Positions 51,292-59,637 of a DNA stretch of 64,000 nucleotides are shown here, piece after piece. Both the position numbers and the translations under genes were made by a program. The stretch is from contig NZ_CP084560.1 of assembly GCF_021789175.1 (NCBI RefSeq), forward strand, positions 1,116,001 to 1,180,000, in the 5' to 3' direction. Positions within the stretch are counted from its first letter, which is position 1. Each line of letters starts with the position of its first letter. The stretch is from Arthrobacter sp. FW306-2-2C-D06B (GTDB lineage: Bacteria > Actinomycetota > Actinomycetes > Actinomycetales > Micrococcaceae). The notes under the pieces are model-generated. The model saw nothing but the letters and a program-made list of their open reading frames with translations. It had not been told where the DNA came from and ran no database searches.

Positions 51292-53874
51292 GTGTTCGAT
51301 CAGGAAGTTCGGCGAACGCTGGACTACGTTGCTCGCGGAATGATGGTTCGAATTGTCGGTGCACCTGGCAGCGGCCGCACGAGCGTCGCGCAAAAGGCTA
51401 TCGCCGATCTGGAAAACACCGGAGCAACGGTTTACTCCATTTCGGGACTCCGCTCACATCGCGGAATACCATTTGGTGGAATACATAGCCTGAGCCTGGA
51501 TATTCGAATAGGCCAATTGGGAGTTCTAGGTGTGGCTGACACCCTCGCAAGCCGACTCTCGAGGCCAGGTGAGCGCGTGCTCGTGGTCGATGACCTCGAG
51601 TTCGTCGACACGGAGACTGTAGCGGTTCTGGACGCCGTCCGGCGCCGGACGAAACGGCCCATGATCGTCACCATGAGCGAGTCTTCCATCTACTCGATGG
51701 CACAGCCTGCGGTGCTCAGCCCCGGCCCGGAAGCCAGGGTTCACCTGAATCCGCTTCGCTACGAGCAGGTGAACGAGCTCCTCACCGAGATTCTGGGAGC
51801 TCCTGCGGACGCCGACACCACTGCGCGGATCCTGACGAAATCGGCGGGGAACCCCCGGCTTGTGGTTCGCATCGCGGAGACTGCTTCCCTCGCTGGCTTG
51901 ATTGTCCTTCGACATCGTCAATGGCACATGACAGGCGACACCCTGTGGAACGAGCACCTTCACGGCACGGTGGAATCCCTCCTCGAAGGACTTGAACCCG
52001 ACGAACTCAATGGCCTTCAGGCCATGGCCATCGCCGGGACGACGCCCCTCGATGTACTGCAACAGGTAGTCCATTCCGACGTTCTCGACAGGCTCGAACA
52101 GCGCGGCCTCATTTCCGTCACGGAAGATCTCCACAACACCGTTTGTGCTTCGATCACCCCGCCGGTCCTGGCCGACTATTTCCGCGGTCAAAGGGTATTC
52201 ACAAGCAGGCGCGTCCTGAAGAGTCGAATAACACGAGCCCTCAGCGGTTTGCCGCAGGAGTCCCGCATCGACCTCAACTCAGCCGATTCGTTGATGAGGG
52301 TCCTGGCCGCGCTGCGCCTTGAACGGAGCTCCGACGATGCGGCCACGGCACGCCATTTTCACGAGCAGATCTCCGTCCTGGAGCGCCAGCGCTACGAGCT
52401 GTGGGATGGCGACCGATCGGTGTCGAATGCGGTCGCACTCCTGGGCGTCTACTGGGGCTCGCCCATTGACGCATCGAGAATCGAGCGCGTGATCGCGCAG
52501 ACGTTGACCTCCGAGGGAGAATCGTGCGATCTCCTGTTCCTGGCATTTACCAAAGCGCTTTGGGCGATCCATAAAGGCAAAGGACTGGATTCTGCAGCCG
52601 GCGCCCTCAGGAGCTTCGGGAAGGAACGTCCCAAATGGTCCGCCGAAGCCGAAGCGGCGGAGCTTTTCCTCGTGGCGTCCTATGACCGAATGCCGGAGAA
52701 TCTCGATGAAATCTTCGCTCGGCTGCACGATCGTCACCCGGAAAGCGGTGTCATATCCAGCATCCGAGGCATCCTGGAACTCTACCGATTCAACCCTTCC
52801 GCCGCGCTCAGAGCCATCGACACTTCAGGCGGCTTAAGAGGCATCCCGGGAATCGAACCGTTCATCCGTGGAATGGCCTTGTTCAGCTCGGGACGGATCG
52901 AGGAAGCAATTGTCTTTGCGCTTGACCAGCGCGCAGAAGCCCGCCGCAACCTGGACCAATTCGGGATGGTTTCCAACACGTACGTGGCTGCCCAAGCCCT
53001 GATCTACCGCGGCTTTTTCGACGACGCCGAATACCTCATGGGCAGTGTCTTTGCCATGGGGCGCCCAGGTTTCCTGGTGGCTTCCCTCCACGATGCCATG
53101 CTCAGGCTCGCCGGGCTAAGGACGGCGACGTCCGCGATCTTGCCTGCGGCGACCCTTGCCACCCAGGCGAGGCGCGAAGCTGAAGACATCGGTCCACTCC
53201 CCGGAACCGCGAGAGGCGTGTACGAACTCGTCGCCGCGCGTCCGCTCATCCCCGCTGTATTCGACGGGAAGGCCGCGAAACTCATTGAACGGCAGCTCGA
53301 ACGCGGCTATGTCCTCGAGGCGATCTATTCCGCACTGTTCTTCACGTGCCTGCTCCCGGGCCGAAAGGTTCTCGAACTCCTCCGGCAGACCCTGAAGGAG
53401 TATCCGTCCATTTCGCACGATCAGCTTTTGGCAATTGCCACGGCGGTGGTGGAGGACGACCACCAGATGCTCGGCGTGCTGCTCGAGCATTACGAGCCCG
53501 ACGTCGATTTCTACCAGGTACGGATGCTGCTCCGCGGTGCTTTCAAGCGGTATGCATTCGTGGACGACACCATCGGCGCGGCAGCGATGGACCGGGCGTA
53601 CTCCGTGTTCGCGACACGATTTCCCTCGGAGGATGAACCCGTCGCGTTTAGTTCCGGAAGCTACTCGCCCCTGACGGTCCGGGAAATTGAGATAGCAGCC
53701 CTGGCCGGTCATCGCTCCAATCCCGAGATCGCCGAGCATCTGGGAATAAGTATCCGGACCGTTGAAAGCCACATCTCCAACGCGCTGCGCAAGACAGGAA
53801 GCCCCTCTCGCACGGCCCTCTTTGACTTAGTCCGGGATTCGTCTCCGTTCCGCGAGAAGCGGCTTTCCGAGTGA
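51292..53874 (+). CDS. LAL-type LuxR transcriptional regulator
   Basis: The 860-residue protein starts at GTG 51292; no strong ribosome binding site is seen. The N-terminal AAA/NTPase has Walker A GAPGSGRTS (23-31) and Walker B RVLVVDDLE (D100). A long helical middle follows. The C-terminus has a LuxR helix-turn-helix from about 794: LTVREIEIAALAGHRSNPEI with EHLGISIRTVESHISNALRK. LAL proteins are large ATP-dependent activators of antibiotic or sugar clusters. Array C lies upstream. It is convergent with the bacteriocin ABC ATPase gene with a 19-bp gap, so it is a natural candidate regulator of that cluster. Confidence 0.88.
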   Translation: MFDQEVRRTLDYVARGMMVRIVGAPGSGRTSVAQKAIADLENTGATVYSISGLRSHRGIPFGGIHSLSLDIRIGQLGVLGVADTLASRLSRPGERVLVVDDLEFVDTETVAVLDAVRRRTKRPMIVTMSESSIYSMAQPAVLSPGPEARVHLNPLRYEQVNELLTEILGAPADADTTARILTKSAGNPRLVVRIAETASLAGLIVLRHRQWHMTGDTLWNEHLHGTVESLLEGLEPDELNGLQAMAIAGTTPLDVLQQVVHSDVLDRLEQRGLISVTEDLHNTVCASITPPVLADYFRGQRVFTSRRVLKSRITRALSGLPQESRIDLNSADSLMRVLAALRLERSSDDAATARHFHEQISVLERQRYELWDGDRSVSNAVALLGVYWGSPIDASRIERVIAQTLTSEGESCDLLFLAFTKALWAIHKGKGLDSAAGALRSFGKERPKWSAEAEAAELFLVASYDRMPENLDEIFARLHDRHPESGVISSIRGILELYRFNPSAALRAIDTSGGLRGIPGIEPFIRGMALFSSGRIEEAIVFALDQRAEARRNLDQFGMVSNTYVAAQALIYRGFFDDAEYLMGSVFAMGRPGFLVASLHDAMLRLAGLRTATSAILPAATLATQARREAEDIGPLPGTARGVYELVAARPLIPAVFDGKAAKLIERQLERGYVLEAIYSALFFTCLLPGRKVLELLRQTLKEYPSISHDQLLAIATAVVEDDHQMLGVLLEHYEPDVDFYQVRMLLRGAFKRYAFVDDTIGAAAMDRAYSVFATRFPSEDEPVAFSSGSYSPLTVREIEIAALAGHRSNPEIAEHLGISIRTVESHISNALRKTGSPSRTALFDLVRDSSPFREKRLSE

Positions 53875-53893
53875 GCCGCGCCTGGGCTTCGGT

Positions 53894-54538
53894 CTACAAC
53901 GTTCCTCCTTCCTGTTTGAAGACGAAGGAATGTCTGATGGCCAGTTGCTCCGGAACCGTGTGCGAGATGAGGACAACTACCTTGTGCTGTGCCCACTCGC
54001 CGAGTTCGTCGATGAGGGCCTCGATCCCTCGAACGTCCATACCGTTGAAGGGCTCATCGATGGCGACTACAGGGGTTTCGGCGACAGTGCACATGAGCAG
54101 CCAGAGCTTCCGGATATTGCCCGTCGAAAGCATGGAGATGGGCTGTTCCGCCCAGTCCTCCAGTCCGTACCGGGCCAGTCGGGCGAGCCCGGCCTCCGGG
54201 CCAACCTGACGGCTACGGGCCGCAAGAGCCAGATGGTCGTGAACGGTCATGGACGGGTAGAGCGCCGGTGTCGTACGGCAGACGCTGCGCACGTGGCGCG
54301 CGTCGGGAGAGCCGGCGTCGATTCCGCAAAGGCGGACGCTTCCGGTCCATGGTTCGAGGAAGCCGCTGATGAGCTCCAGGAGAGTCGATTTCCCGCTGCC
54401 ATTGCTGCCGGCCACCCGGTAGAGCCCCGGCTCGTTCATGCTGAGACTGATTCCTTCCAGGACGGGTGAGCCTTGCCGGTAGCCGGCGGTTACAGAATCA
54501 ATTTCGAGCGAAGCCTCAAAAGTCGTTGGTGTAGGCAT
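53894..54538 (-). CDS. ABC transporter ATPase of the circular bacteriocin cluster
   Basis: The 214-residue protein starts at ATG 54538, after GGGAG. It has Walker A GSNGSGKST (44-52) and Walker B VVAIDEPFNGMD (D161, E162). The signature is LSTGN (137-141) rather than LSGGQ, an unusual form. It overlaps the upstream permease gene by 49 nt. In circular bacteriocin clusters such as AS-48 an ATPase of this type works with membrane partners in export and self-protection. It ends convergent with the LAL regulator. Confidence 0.8.
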   Translation of the reverse strand: MPTPTTFEASLEIDSVTAGYRQGSPVLEGISLSMNEPGLYRVAGSNGSGKSTLLELISGFLEPWTGSVRLCGIDAGSPDARHVRSVCRTTPALYPSMTVHDHLALAARSRQVGPEAGLARLARYGLEDWAEQPISMLSTGNIRKLWLLMCTVAETPVVAIDEPFNGMDVRGIEALIDELGEWAQHKVVVLISHTVPEQLAIRHSFVFKQEGGTL

Positions 54539-56019
54539 ACGGCGGCTCCCAGGATCAAAAGGATGGAATAGCCCGACAACAGCACGGTGCTGAACTCAGG
54601 ACTGACGACAAGAATGAGCGAGCAAGGAGAAATCAGGAGGAGTGTGAAAAGGCCGTCCATCACATCGTTGGATTTGGTGCCGTCCGTTGTGGTTGGCGGA
54701 CGGGAGAGCGATTCCGCGACGACTCCGGACGCTGCGACGATCAAGCCCGCGAGGACAGTACCGGGAGCCGTAATGTCCAGGGCGAGAACCGCCCCTAGGA
54801 AAACAAATCCACCGATGGCGGCCCCCGCCATAACGTAAATCCCTACGAGCCGGACAACGATCGCGGCGGCGGAGAAGCCGTTCTCCCACGCAAAGCGGTA
54901 GTGGTACAGCTTCGCAGTGGGCCCGATCCGATAGAGCATCGGTTCCGTGACGCCCAAGCTCAAGAGCACGGCGACGCCGACCAAGGATTTGTGCATTTCC
55001 CCTATGCCGAGAGCCGAGTGCAGGGGGAGAGCGCCCCTCGCTCCCAGGAGAACGCCAACGACGGCGATCCAGGCGAGCACAATGGTGGTGATTACCGAGC
55101 CCTGTTTGCTGCTCAACAGATCAGTGACAACGAATTGCCCGAAGTTCGTCACGGCTCGTTGGCTGCCGCCCTGTCCGGTGCCGAGGGAAATCCTGCGGTA
55201 GCTCAGGCGGCGCCAAGCGCGGACGCCGAGGACGATCAATGTCCCGGAAGCGGCTGCCGCGAGCACGTACAACGCTGGAAGGAAGCGCGACGGGTCCTCG
55301 GCGAGTCCGTCGAGCCGGGAGAGCTGGGGCAGGAGAAAGCCAGTGGCACCTCCGAGCAACAACCCGAGGATGAGAGCCAAGAGGCAATACTGCCAATGGA
55401 GGCCTATTCGTCGTGCAGGAGTAGAAGCGAAATGGAGAACGCAGAAGGCGCACGCACAGGAGGCGAGAGCCAGAACGGAGACCGAAGCCACCACGACGTT
55501 GAGGTAGTTCGATGTTTCCTCGAAAAAGACCAAGAGGAATACCGCAGCCGAATACCAAAGTATTCCTGTCCGGCGGAGTGCCGGGATCAGACCGTATCTC
55601 ACCACAACCTGCGGGAGGGGAAGTTCCATCGTCCGGAAGAGCTCCAAATGCGGCGCGCCGGATACTGCCAGTCGTCGACCGGAAACTACCTCGGTGAGCA
55701 CTGTCGCCACAGCGGAGTAGAGGATTGCAAGGAATCCCCAATTAAGTACAGCGGAAGTGTCATGGCGGAGCGGGCCGTCGCGGAGAACAGACATCGTGGA
55801 CGCGAACGCCATAGTTCCAAGCAGGCCCAAGGCTATCGATCCGAAGATCACGAGGGCCCTGAAGCCATCCAGCGTGAGCGGCAAACGCATCGCGTTGACG
55901 ATTTCGAATGCCCGGAAGTCCCGCAGGATTCGGTAATCGGACTGCCTGACCGACGCGGCAGTGACTCCGGCGTTCGAGACCTGGCCCACGACGTCGGCGC
56001 GAGAGGCTTTGGTCCTCAT
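54490..56019 (-). CDS. Large membrane protein, probable ABC permease of the bacteriocin cluster
   Basis: The 509-residue protein starts at ATG 56019, 6 bp after the stop of the upstream gene. It has about twelve hydrophobic helices in two blocks. The soluble middle region (ISLGTGQGGSQRAVTNFGQF) resembles an intracellular loop. It has no nucleotide-binding domain, so it would use the ATPase encoded next. Export of the mature peptide or self-immunity is inferred from the cluster. Confidence 0.75.
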   Translation of the reverse strand: MRTKASRADVVGQVSNAGVTAASVRQSDYRILRDFRAFEIVNAMRLPLTLDGFRALVIFGSIALGLLGTMAFASTMSVLRDGPLRHDTSAVLNWGFLAILYSAVATVLTEVVSGRRLAVSGAPHLELFRTMELPLPQVVVRYGLIPALRRTGILWYSAAVFLLVFFEETSNYLNVVVASVSVLALASCACAFCVLHFASTPARRIGLHWQYCLLALILGLLLGGATGFLLPQLSRLDGLAEDPSRFLPALYVLAAAASGTLIVLGVRAWRRLSYRRISLGTGQGGSQRAVTNFGQFVVTDLLSSKQGSVITTIVLAWIAVVGVLLGARGALPLHSALGIGEMHKSLVGVAVLLSLGVTEPMLYRIGPTAKLYHYRFAWENGFSAAAIVVRLVGIYVMAGAAIGGFVFLGAVLALDITAPGTVLAGLIVAASGVVAESLSRPPTTTDGTKSNDVMDGLFTLLLISPCSLILVVSPEFSTVLLSGYSILLILGAAVCLHQRLLRLRSKLIL

Positions 56020-56025
56020 CAGCGC

Positions 56026-56433
56026 CTAGAACTTGCTCCGCGGACTCTTCTTCTGGACTGAGTCCATGAAGGCCACAATGGTGAGGACCGCGAGTCCGAG
56101 CGCACAGACGGCGGCGAGGGCCGACGTCGTTCCCTGGAACGGGACAACTATCACCGGGCTGAGGACCGCTGCGTTGGCAAAACCGGCGACGGCGAAAACG
56201 GCCGCTTTGAGCGGTAGCCATTTCCCGGCCGGGCTGAAAGCCGCAATCAGGGGTGCTGCCACTCCGAAGACGAGAAGTACGGTGACCGTTGTGTTCTTCA
56301 GGACGAGCGGATCAATATTGTTGAGGCTTTCCGGCGCAGGAGAGGCCCAAATCAGGCCGAGGGAAATGCAGGAGAATGCAGCGACCAAGAGGCCCACGAT
56401 TCGTAGAAGAAGGCTGTAAAGCTGAGTAGTCAT
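56026..56433 (-). CDS. Small membrane protein of the bacteriocin cluster
   Basis: The 135-residue protein starts at ATG 56433. It has four hydrophobic helices (about 9-30, 48-66, 75-92, 100-122) and a basic end (VQKKSPRSKF). No family is recognised. Small, basic, multi-helix proteins of this kind serve as immunity factors in circular bacteriocin loci. Position in the leftward operon supports that role, but it is an inference. Confidence 0.7.
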   Translation of the reverse strand: MTTQLYSLLLRIVGLLVAAFSCISLGLIWASPAPESLNNIDPLVLKNTTVTVLLVFGVAAPLIAAFSPAGKWLPLKAAVFAVAGFANAAVLSPVIVVPFQGTTSALAAVCALGLAVLTIVAFMDSVQKKSPRSKF

Positions 56434-56469
56434 TGAGGTTTTCTGTCCGTGGGTGGTGGTTGGGGGAGG

Positions 56470-57081
56470 TCAGCCGATGGCAACTATTGTTGACAGAGCT
56501 ATGGCTGAAAGCACAACGAGGATCATCCTGCCTGTGGAAAACCCGCGCCAATGTCGGTAGAAGATCGCCAGGGCAAGAACAGCCATCGAGGGGAAATAGG
56601 CCCAATATCCGGGGACCTCCCGCGGTTGGATGACACCGAAAACCACGCTGAATAGATTCACCGGGATCGTGGCGAGAATGGCGATCACAAAGAAGGCCCC
56701 GATATTGAAGCGACCGGCGAGTACCGATTTTCCCGGGATCACGCGCTTGTCCAAGAAGGCGGCGAGGGAAAAGTACAAAGCGATGATTACCGCGTAGACA
56801 AGAAAGAACAAAACGGTGCCCACCGTCATGGAGAGATTCAGCAGGCGATCGTCCCCGATTTCCGACCGCACGTCCGCCGGAACGTTCGCGCTGAGATGCC
56901 TCCTGGTCAGGGGAAGCCGCAGAGCCACCAAAGCCATCAGCAGAATGTAGCCCGCGATCCACAGACCGCGGGACGTGGAGACCAATTCCCTGGCTGTTGC
57001 CGATGGCTCAGGCCGCAACTTTCCCACCTTCGCGACGCTGATCACGGTTTCGGACTCTCGGCCGTCTTCCGTGCTGGTCAT
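56470..57081 (-). CDS. Membrane protein of the bacteriocin cluster
   Basis: The 203-residue protein starts at ATG 57081, 10 bp after the stop of the SpoIIM-family gene. About 40 cytoplasmic residues precede five hydrophobic helices, including VGTVLFFLVYAVIIALYFSL and FPSMAVLALAIFYRHW. It resembles Yip1-like or small membrane proteins of bacteriocin operons without a clear family. It is likely to act in export, maturation or immunity. Confidence 0.7.
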   Translation of the reverse strand: MTSTEDGRESETVISVAKVGKLRPEPSATARELVSTSRGLWIAGYILLMALVALRLPLTRRHLSANVPADVRSEIGDDRLLNLSMTVGTVLFFLVYAVIIALYFSLAAFLDKRVIPGKSVLAGRFNIGAFFVIAILATIPVNLFSVVFGVIQPREVPGYWAYFPSMAVLALAIFYRHWRGFSTGRMILVVLSAIALSTIVAIG

Positions 57082-57091
57082 GAATTCCTCC

Positions 57092-57652
57092 TCAGGTCTT
57101 TAGCTGGATCACGATGGCCTCGATGGCGGCACCGAGGACTATCAGGGCGATGGCAATGAGCAAGGTGCCGAGGGAACGGGCCATGTCGTCGATGAACGAG
57201 CGCACAGTTGCGGGCTCGTTCTTCATCAGCAGCCTGCGGGCGAGGCCCGCGGCGGGCTGGAATCCGGCGGTCGCCGCCATCACCAGGCCGAAGAATTCGA
57301 ACGGGACATACCAAATCACGTCTGCAACCAGGCCGGTCCCGCCGACGGAATGCACCCCGAGGGATACCGTCGCTCCGACATACAGCGCCAGGATTCCGGC
57401 TCCGAGAAGCGTAGTCAGCCCAAGGGTCGCGACCCCGGAATAGAGCACCAAGGCCGCGCCGACGTTCCGTCCAAGGATCTGGAGGAAGTCTTTGCTGTAG
57501 AGGGGACTCCCACCCATATCCCTGGCGTCCCGGATCCAGGACAAGTCCACGGCCGAGTAGCCGAAGACGGCAATGGCTGCCATGGCCAGGCCCGTGCTTG
57601 GGAGCAACCATCCAGGGATGCTCCCAAGCACGCGTGCTGTCTTAGCAAGCAT
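57092..57652 (-). CDS. Stage II sporulation protein M family (DUF95) membrane protein
   Basis: The 186-residue protein starts at ATG 57652, 4 bp after the bacteriocin precursor stop. It has about five membrane helices and the DUF95 pattern (FLQILGRNVGAALVLYSGVA, LGLTTLLGAGILALYVGATV, WYVPFEFFGLVMAATAGFQ). DUF95/SpoIIM proteins are hallmark members of circular bacteriocin clusters (AS-48 C1, circularin A CirB type). They are needed for maturation or transport. This placement right after a circular precursor strongly supports the cluster call. Confidence 0.82.
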   Translation of the reverse strand: MLAKTARVLGSIPGWLLPSTGLAMAAIAVFGYSAVDLSWIRDARDMGGSPLYSKDFLQILGRNVGAALVLYSGVATLGLTTLLGAGILALYVGATVSLGVHSVGGTGLVADVIWYVPFEFFGLVMAATAGFQPAAGLARRLLMKNEPATVRSFIDDMARSLGTLLIAIALIVLGAAIEAIVIQLKT

Positions 57653-57656
57653 CGAT

Positions 57657-57923
57657 TTAGGCGACTGCTTGCGCCCGGCCGATGCGGAAGAGGATGCTTC
57701 GAGCCGTTGCGATCAAGGCACCAGTGATTCCTGCCCCGAAGATTGTGCCGATGACAACGAGGGCCCAGCCTCCGACCTCGATGGCGTGCATGATCTGGGA
57801 CGCCGCCGCGGCAGAGATGCCAAGGGACCCCGCGATCCATGAAACAGCCAAGCTCGCACCGAAGATGCCAACCACAGCCAGCGCAGCCGCGGCCGCAGCC
57901 TGAAGCCCGGTCCTTTTCGTCAT
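57657..57923 (-). CDS. Circular bacteriocin precursor (AS-48/uberolysin-like)
   Basis: I place the start at ATG 57923 (MTKRTGLQ), giving 88 residues; the frame is open to 58019. A ~29-residue hydrophobic leader is followed by a hydrophobic core from about I30/A31 to the C-terminus. The core aligns by eye with AS-48: GSLGISAAAASQIMHAIEVG with GWALVVIGTIFGAG, as in FGIPAAVAGTVLNVVEAGGW of AS-48. It ends RIGRAQAVA, a compact C-terminus suited to head-to-tail cyclisation. Cleavage site is inferred. DUF95 and membrane genes follow in an operon. Array D lies upstream. Confidence 0.8.
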   Translation of the reverse strand: MTKRTGLQAAAAAALAVVGIFGASLAVSWIAGSLGISAAAASQIMHAIEVGGWALVVIGTIFGAGITGALIATARSILFRIGRAQAVA

Positions 57924-58030
57924 TGTTGATTCCACTTCAACCCCATTTCTTGAGTAGAACGACCAGCGGTATCGCTGGCCTTGAATTGCGGTGCCCTCCC
58001 AAAAAGGAAGGCCATCCACGATTCAGATTC

Positions 58031-58163
58031 TCTCGGTGAAAATGGCGTCTACGTGTAGAAAAGGGAAAAATCAGTGTGCCAAAGGCCGTTTCTCAGTGTG
58101 AACAAGCCGGATCTCAGTGTGCGTGCGGGCCCGTCTACGTGTTTAAAGGCAAAAACACTGAGA
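58031..58163 (+). promoter_or_regulatory. Motif array D: sites at 21-22 bp spacing
   Basis: Sites start at 58048 (TCTACGTGTA), 58069 (AATCAGTGTG), 58091 (TCTCAGTGTG), 58112 (TCTCAGTGTG) and 58134 (TCTACGTGTT), spaced 21, 22, 21 and 22 bp. A weak TCTCGGTGAA starts at 58031, and an inverted TCTCAGTGTT occupies 58154-58163. The array lies between the UDP-glucose dehydrogenase stop (58198) and the bacteriocin start (57923), so the bacteriocin operon is the only evident target. Confidence 0.8.
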
Positions 58164-58197
58164 GCCGGTTGCGGCCTTCATCATGGCCGCGGCAACG

Positions 58198-59637
58198 CTA
58201 CCGTCGCGTCGACGGCGCCTTGGCCGGAGAACCGACAATGAACGGCCGCGTGTTGAGCGGTTCGACGGGAACGACTGGAGGCTTGACGTCAGCCATCGGC
58301 GCCGAAGACTCAGCGTGGGAACCGGTTCCGAGCCCCCGAACCGTCCAGCCCTGCGCCCGCCACACTCCGGCGTCCAGGACGTTCCGCGCATCCAGCACCA
58401 TCCGGCGTCGTACGAGCGAGCCGACAGCGGCTGGTGAGAGGGCTCGGTATTCGTCCCATTCGGTGAGCAGCAGCACCAACTCAGCGCCTTCGAGCGCGCG
58501 TGTGGTGGACGCTTCGAAGCGGAGCTGGGGGTAGCGCATCCAAGCATTGTTGATGGCCTTGGGATCGGTCACGGTGACGTGGGCGCCGGCCGCGGCCAGT
58601 TGGAGAGCGACGTCAAGGGCGGGGGAGTCACGGATGTCGTCGGTGTCCGGTTTGAAGGCCGCGCCCAGCACCGTGACGGTGCGGCCGGACAGGAAGCCCT
58701 TGCACATTTCACGGGCGACGTCCACGGCGCGGGCGCGCTGGCCCAGGTTGATGGAATCGACCGTCCCCATCCACTCATCAAGGGAAGGCACGGACAGCGC
58801 TTGTGCCTGTGCGCGGAACGAGCGGATGTCCTTCGGCAAGCAGCCGCCGCCGAAACCCAGGCCAGCGTGGAGATACCGGTTGCCGATGCGCGGATCCAGT
58901 CCCATCGCCTCGCTGAGCTCGGTAACGTCGGCCCCTGAGGCGTCGCAAAGCTCGGCTATCGCGTTGATGAAGCTGAGCTTCGTGGCGAGGTACGCATTTG
59001 AGGCGGACTTGATGAGCTCGGCCGTCGCGAAGTTGCAGACCAGCCGCGGGATCCCGGCGGAAATCAGCGGTTCGTAGACGGCGTCGAGCGCAGCCGTGAC
59101 CGGGGCCCCGGCGGCGGAGTCCTTGCCGCCCGGAACGCCGTACACCAAGCGATCCGGTACCAGGGAGTCCTTCACTGCCGTGCCTTGGCGCAGGAATTCG
59201 GGGTTCCAGCCGAGCAGGACGTCGGGCCTGCGGGCAAGGATGCCGCGGAGCATGTCCACTGTTCCCACCGGAACGGTGGATTTGCCGACGACGGCGGCGC
59301 CCCTTGCGAGGTGCGGGAGGAGGCTCTTCGTGGCCGCGATCACGTAGGAGAGGTCCGCGGTGTCCGAGGTCTTGGACTGCGGGGTGCCCACGCAGAGGAA
59401 GTGCGTCTGGGCATCGGCGGCATCGGCGAAATCGGTGGAGAACGTGAGCCGCTTGGTAGCGAAGCCGTCGCGGAGAAGTTCATCAAGGCCCGGTTCGTGG
59501 AAGGGCGCGAAACCCTTGTTCAGGTGGGCCACCTTCTGGGCGTCGACGTCGATGCCCACCACGGTGTGGCCCATCGACGCGAGCGTTGCGGCGTGCACTG
59601 CGCCAAGATAGCCGCAGCCTACAACGGAGATTTTCAT
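58198..59637 (-). CDS. UDP-glucose 6-dehydrogenase
   Basis: The 479-residue protein starts at ATG 59637. The NAD motif is VVGCGYLGAVHA (5-16). The catalytic cysteine is C266 in GGGCLPKD, and FLCVGTPQSK is a typical active-site strand. It oxidises UDP-glucose to UDP-glucuronate for polysaccharide synthesis. It overlaps the upstream glycosyltransferase gene by 4 nt, so the two are in one operon. The C-terminal ~35 residues are a variable Pro-rich tail. Confidence 0.9.
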   Translation of the reverse strand: MKISVVGCGYLGAVHAATLASMGHTVVGIDVDAQKVAHLNKGFAPFHEPGLDELLRDGFATKRLTFSTDFADAADAQTHFLCVGTPQSKTSDTADLSYVIAATKSLLPHLARGAAVVGKSTVPVGTVDMLRGILARRPDVLLGWNPEFLRQGTAVKDSLVPDRLVYGVPGGKDSAAGAPVTAALDAVYEPLISAGIPRLVCNFATAELIKSASNAYLATKLSFINAIAELCDASGADVTELSEAMGLDPRIGNRYLHAGLGFGGGCLPKDIRSFRAQAQALSVPSLDEWMGTVDSINLGQRARAVDVAREMCKGFLSGRTVTVLGAAFKPDTDDIRDSPALDVALQLAAAGAHVTVTDPKAINNAWMRYPQLRFEASTTRALEGAELVLLLTEWDEYRALSPAAVGSLVRRRMVLDARNVLDAGVWRAQGWTVRGLGTGSHAESSAPMADVKPPVVPVEPLNTRPFIVGSPAKAPSTRR

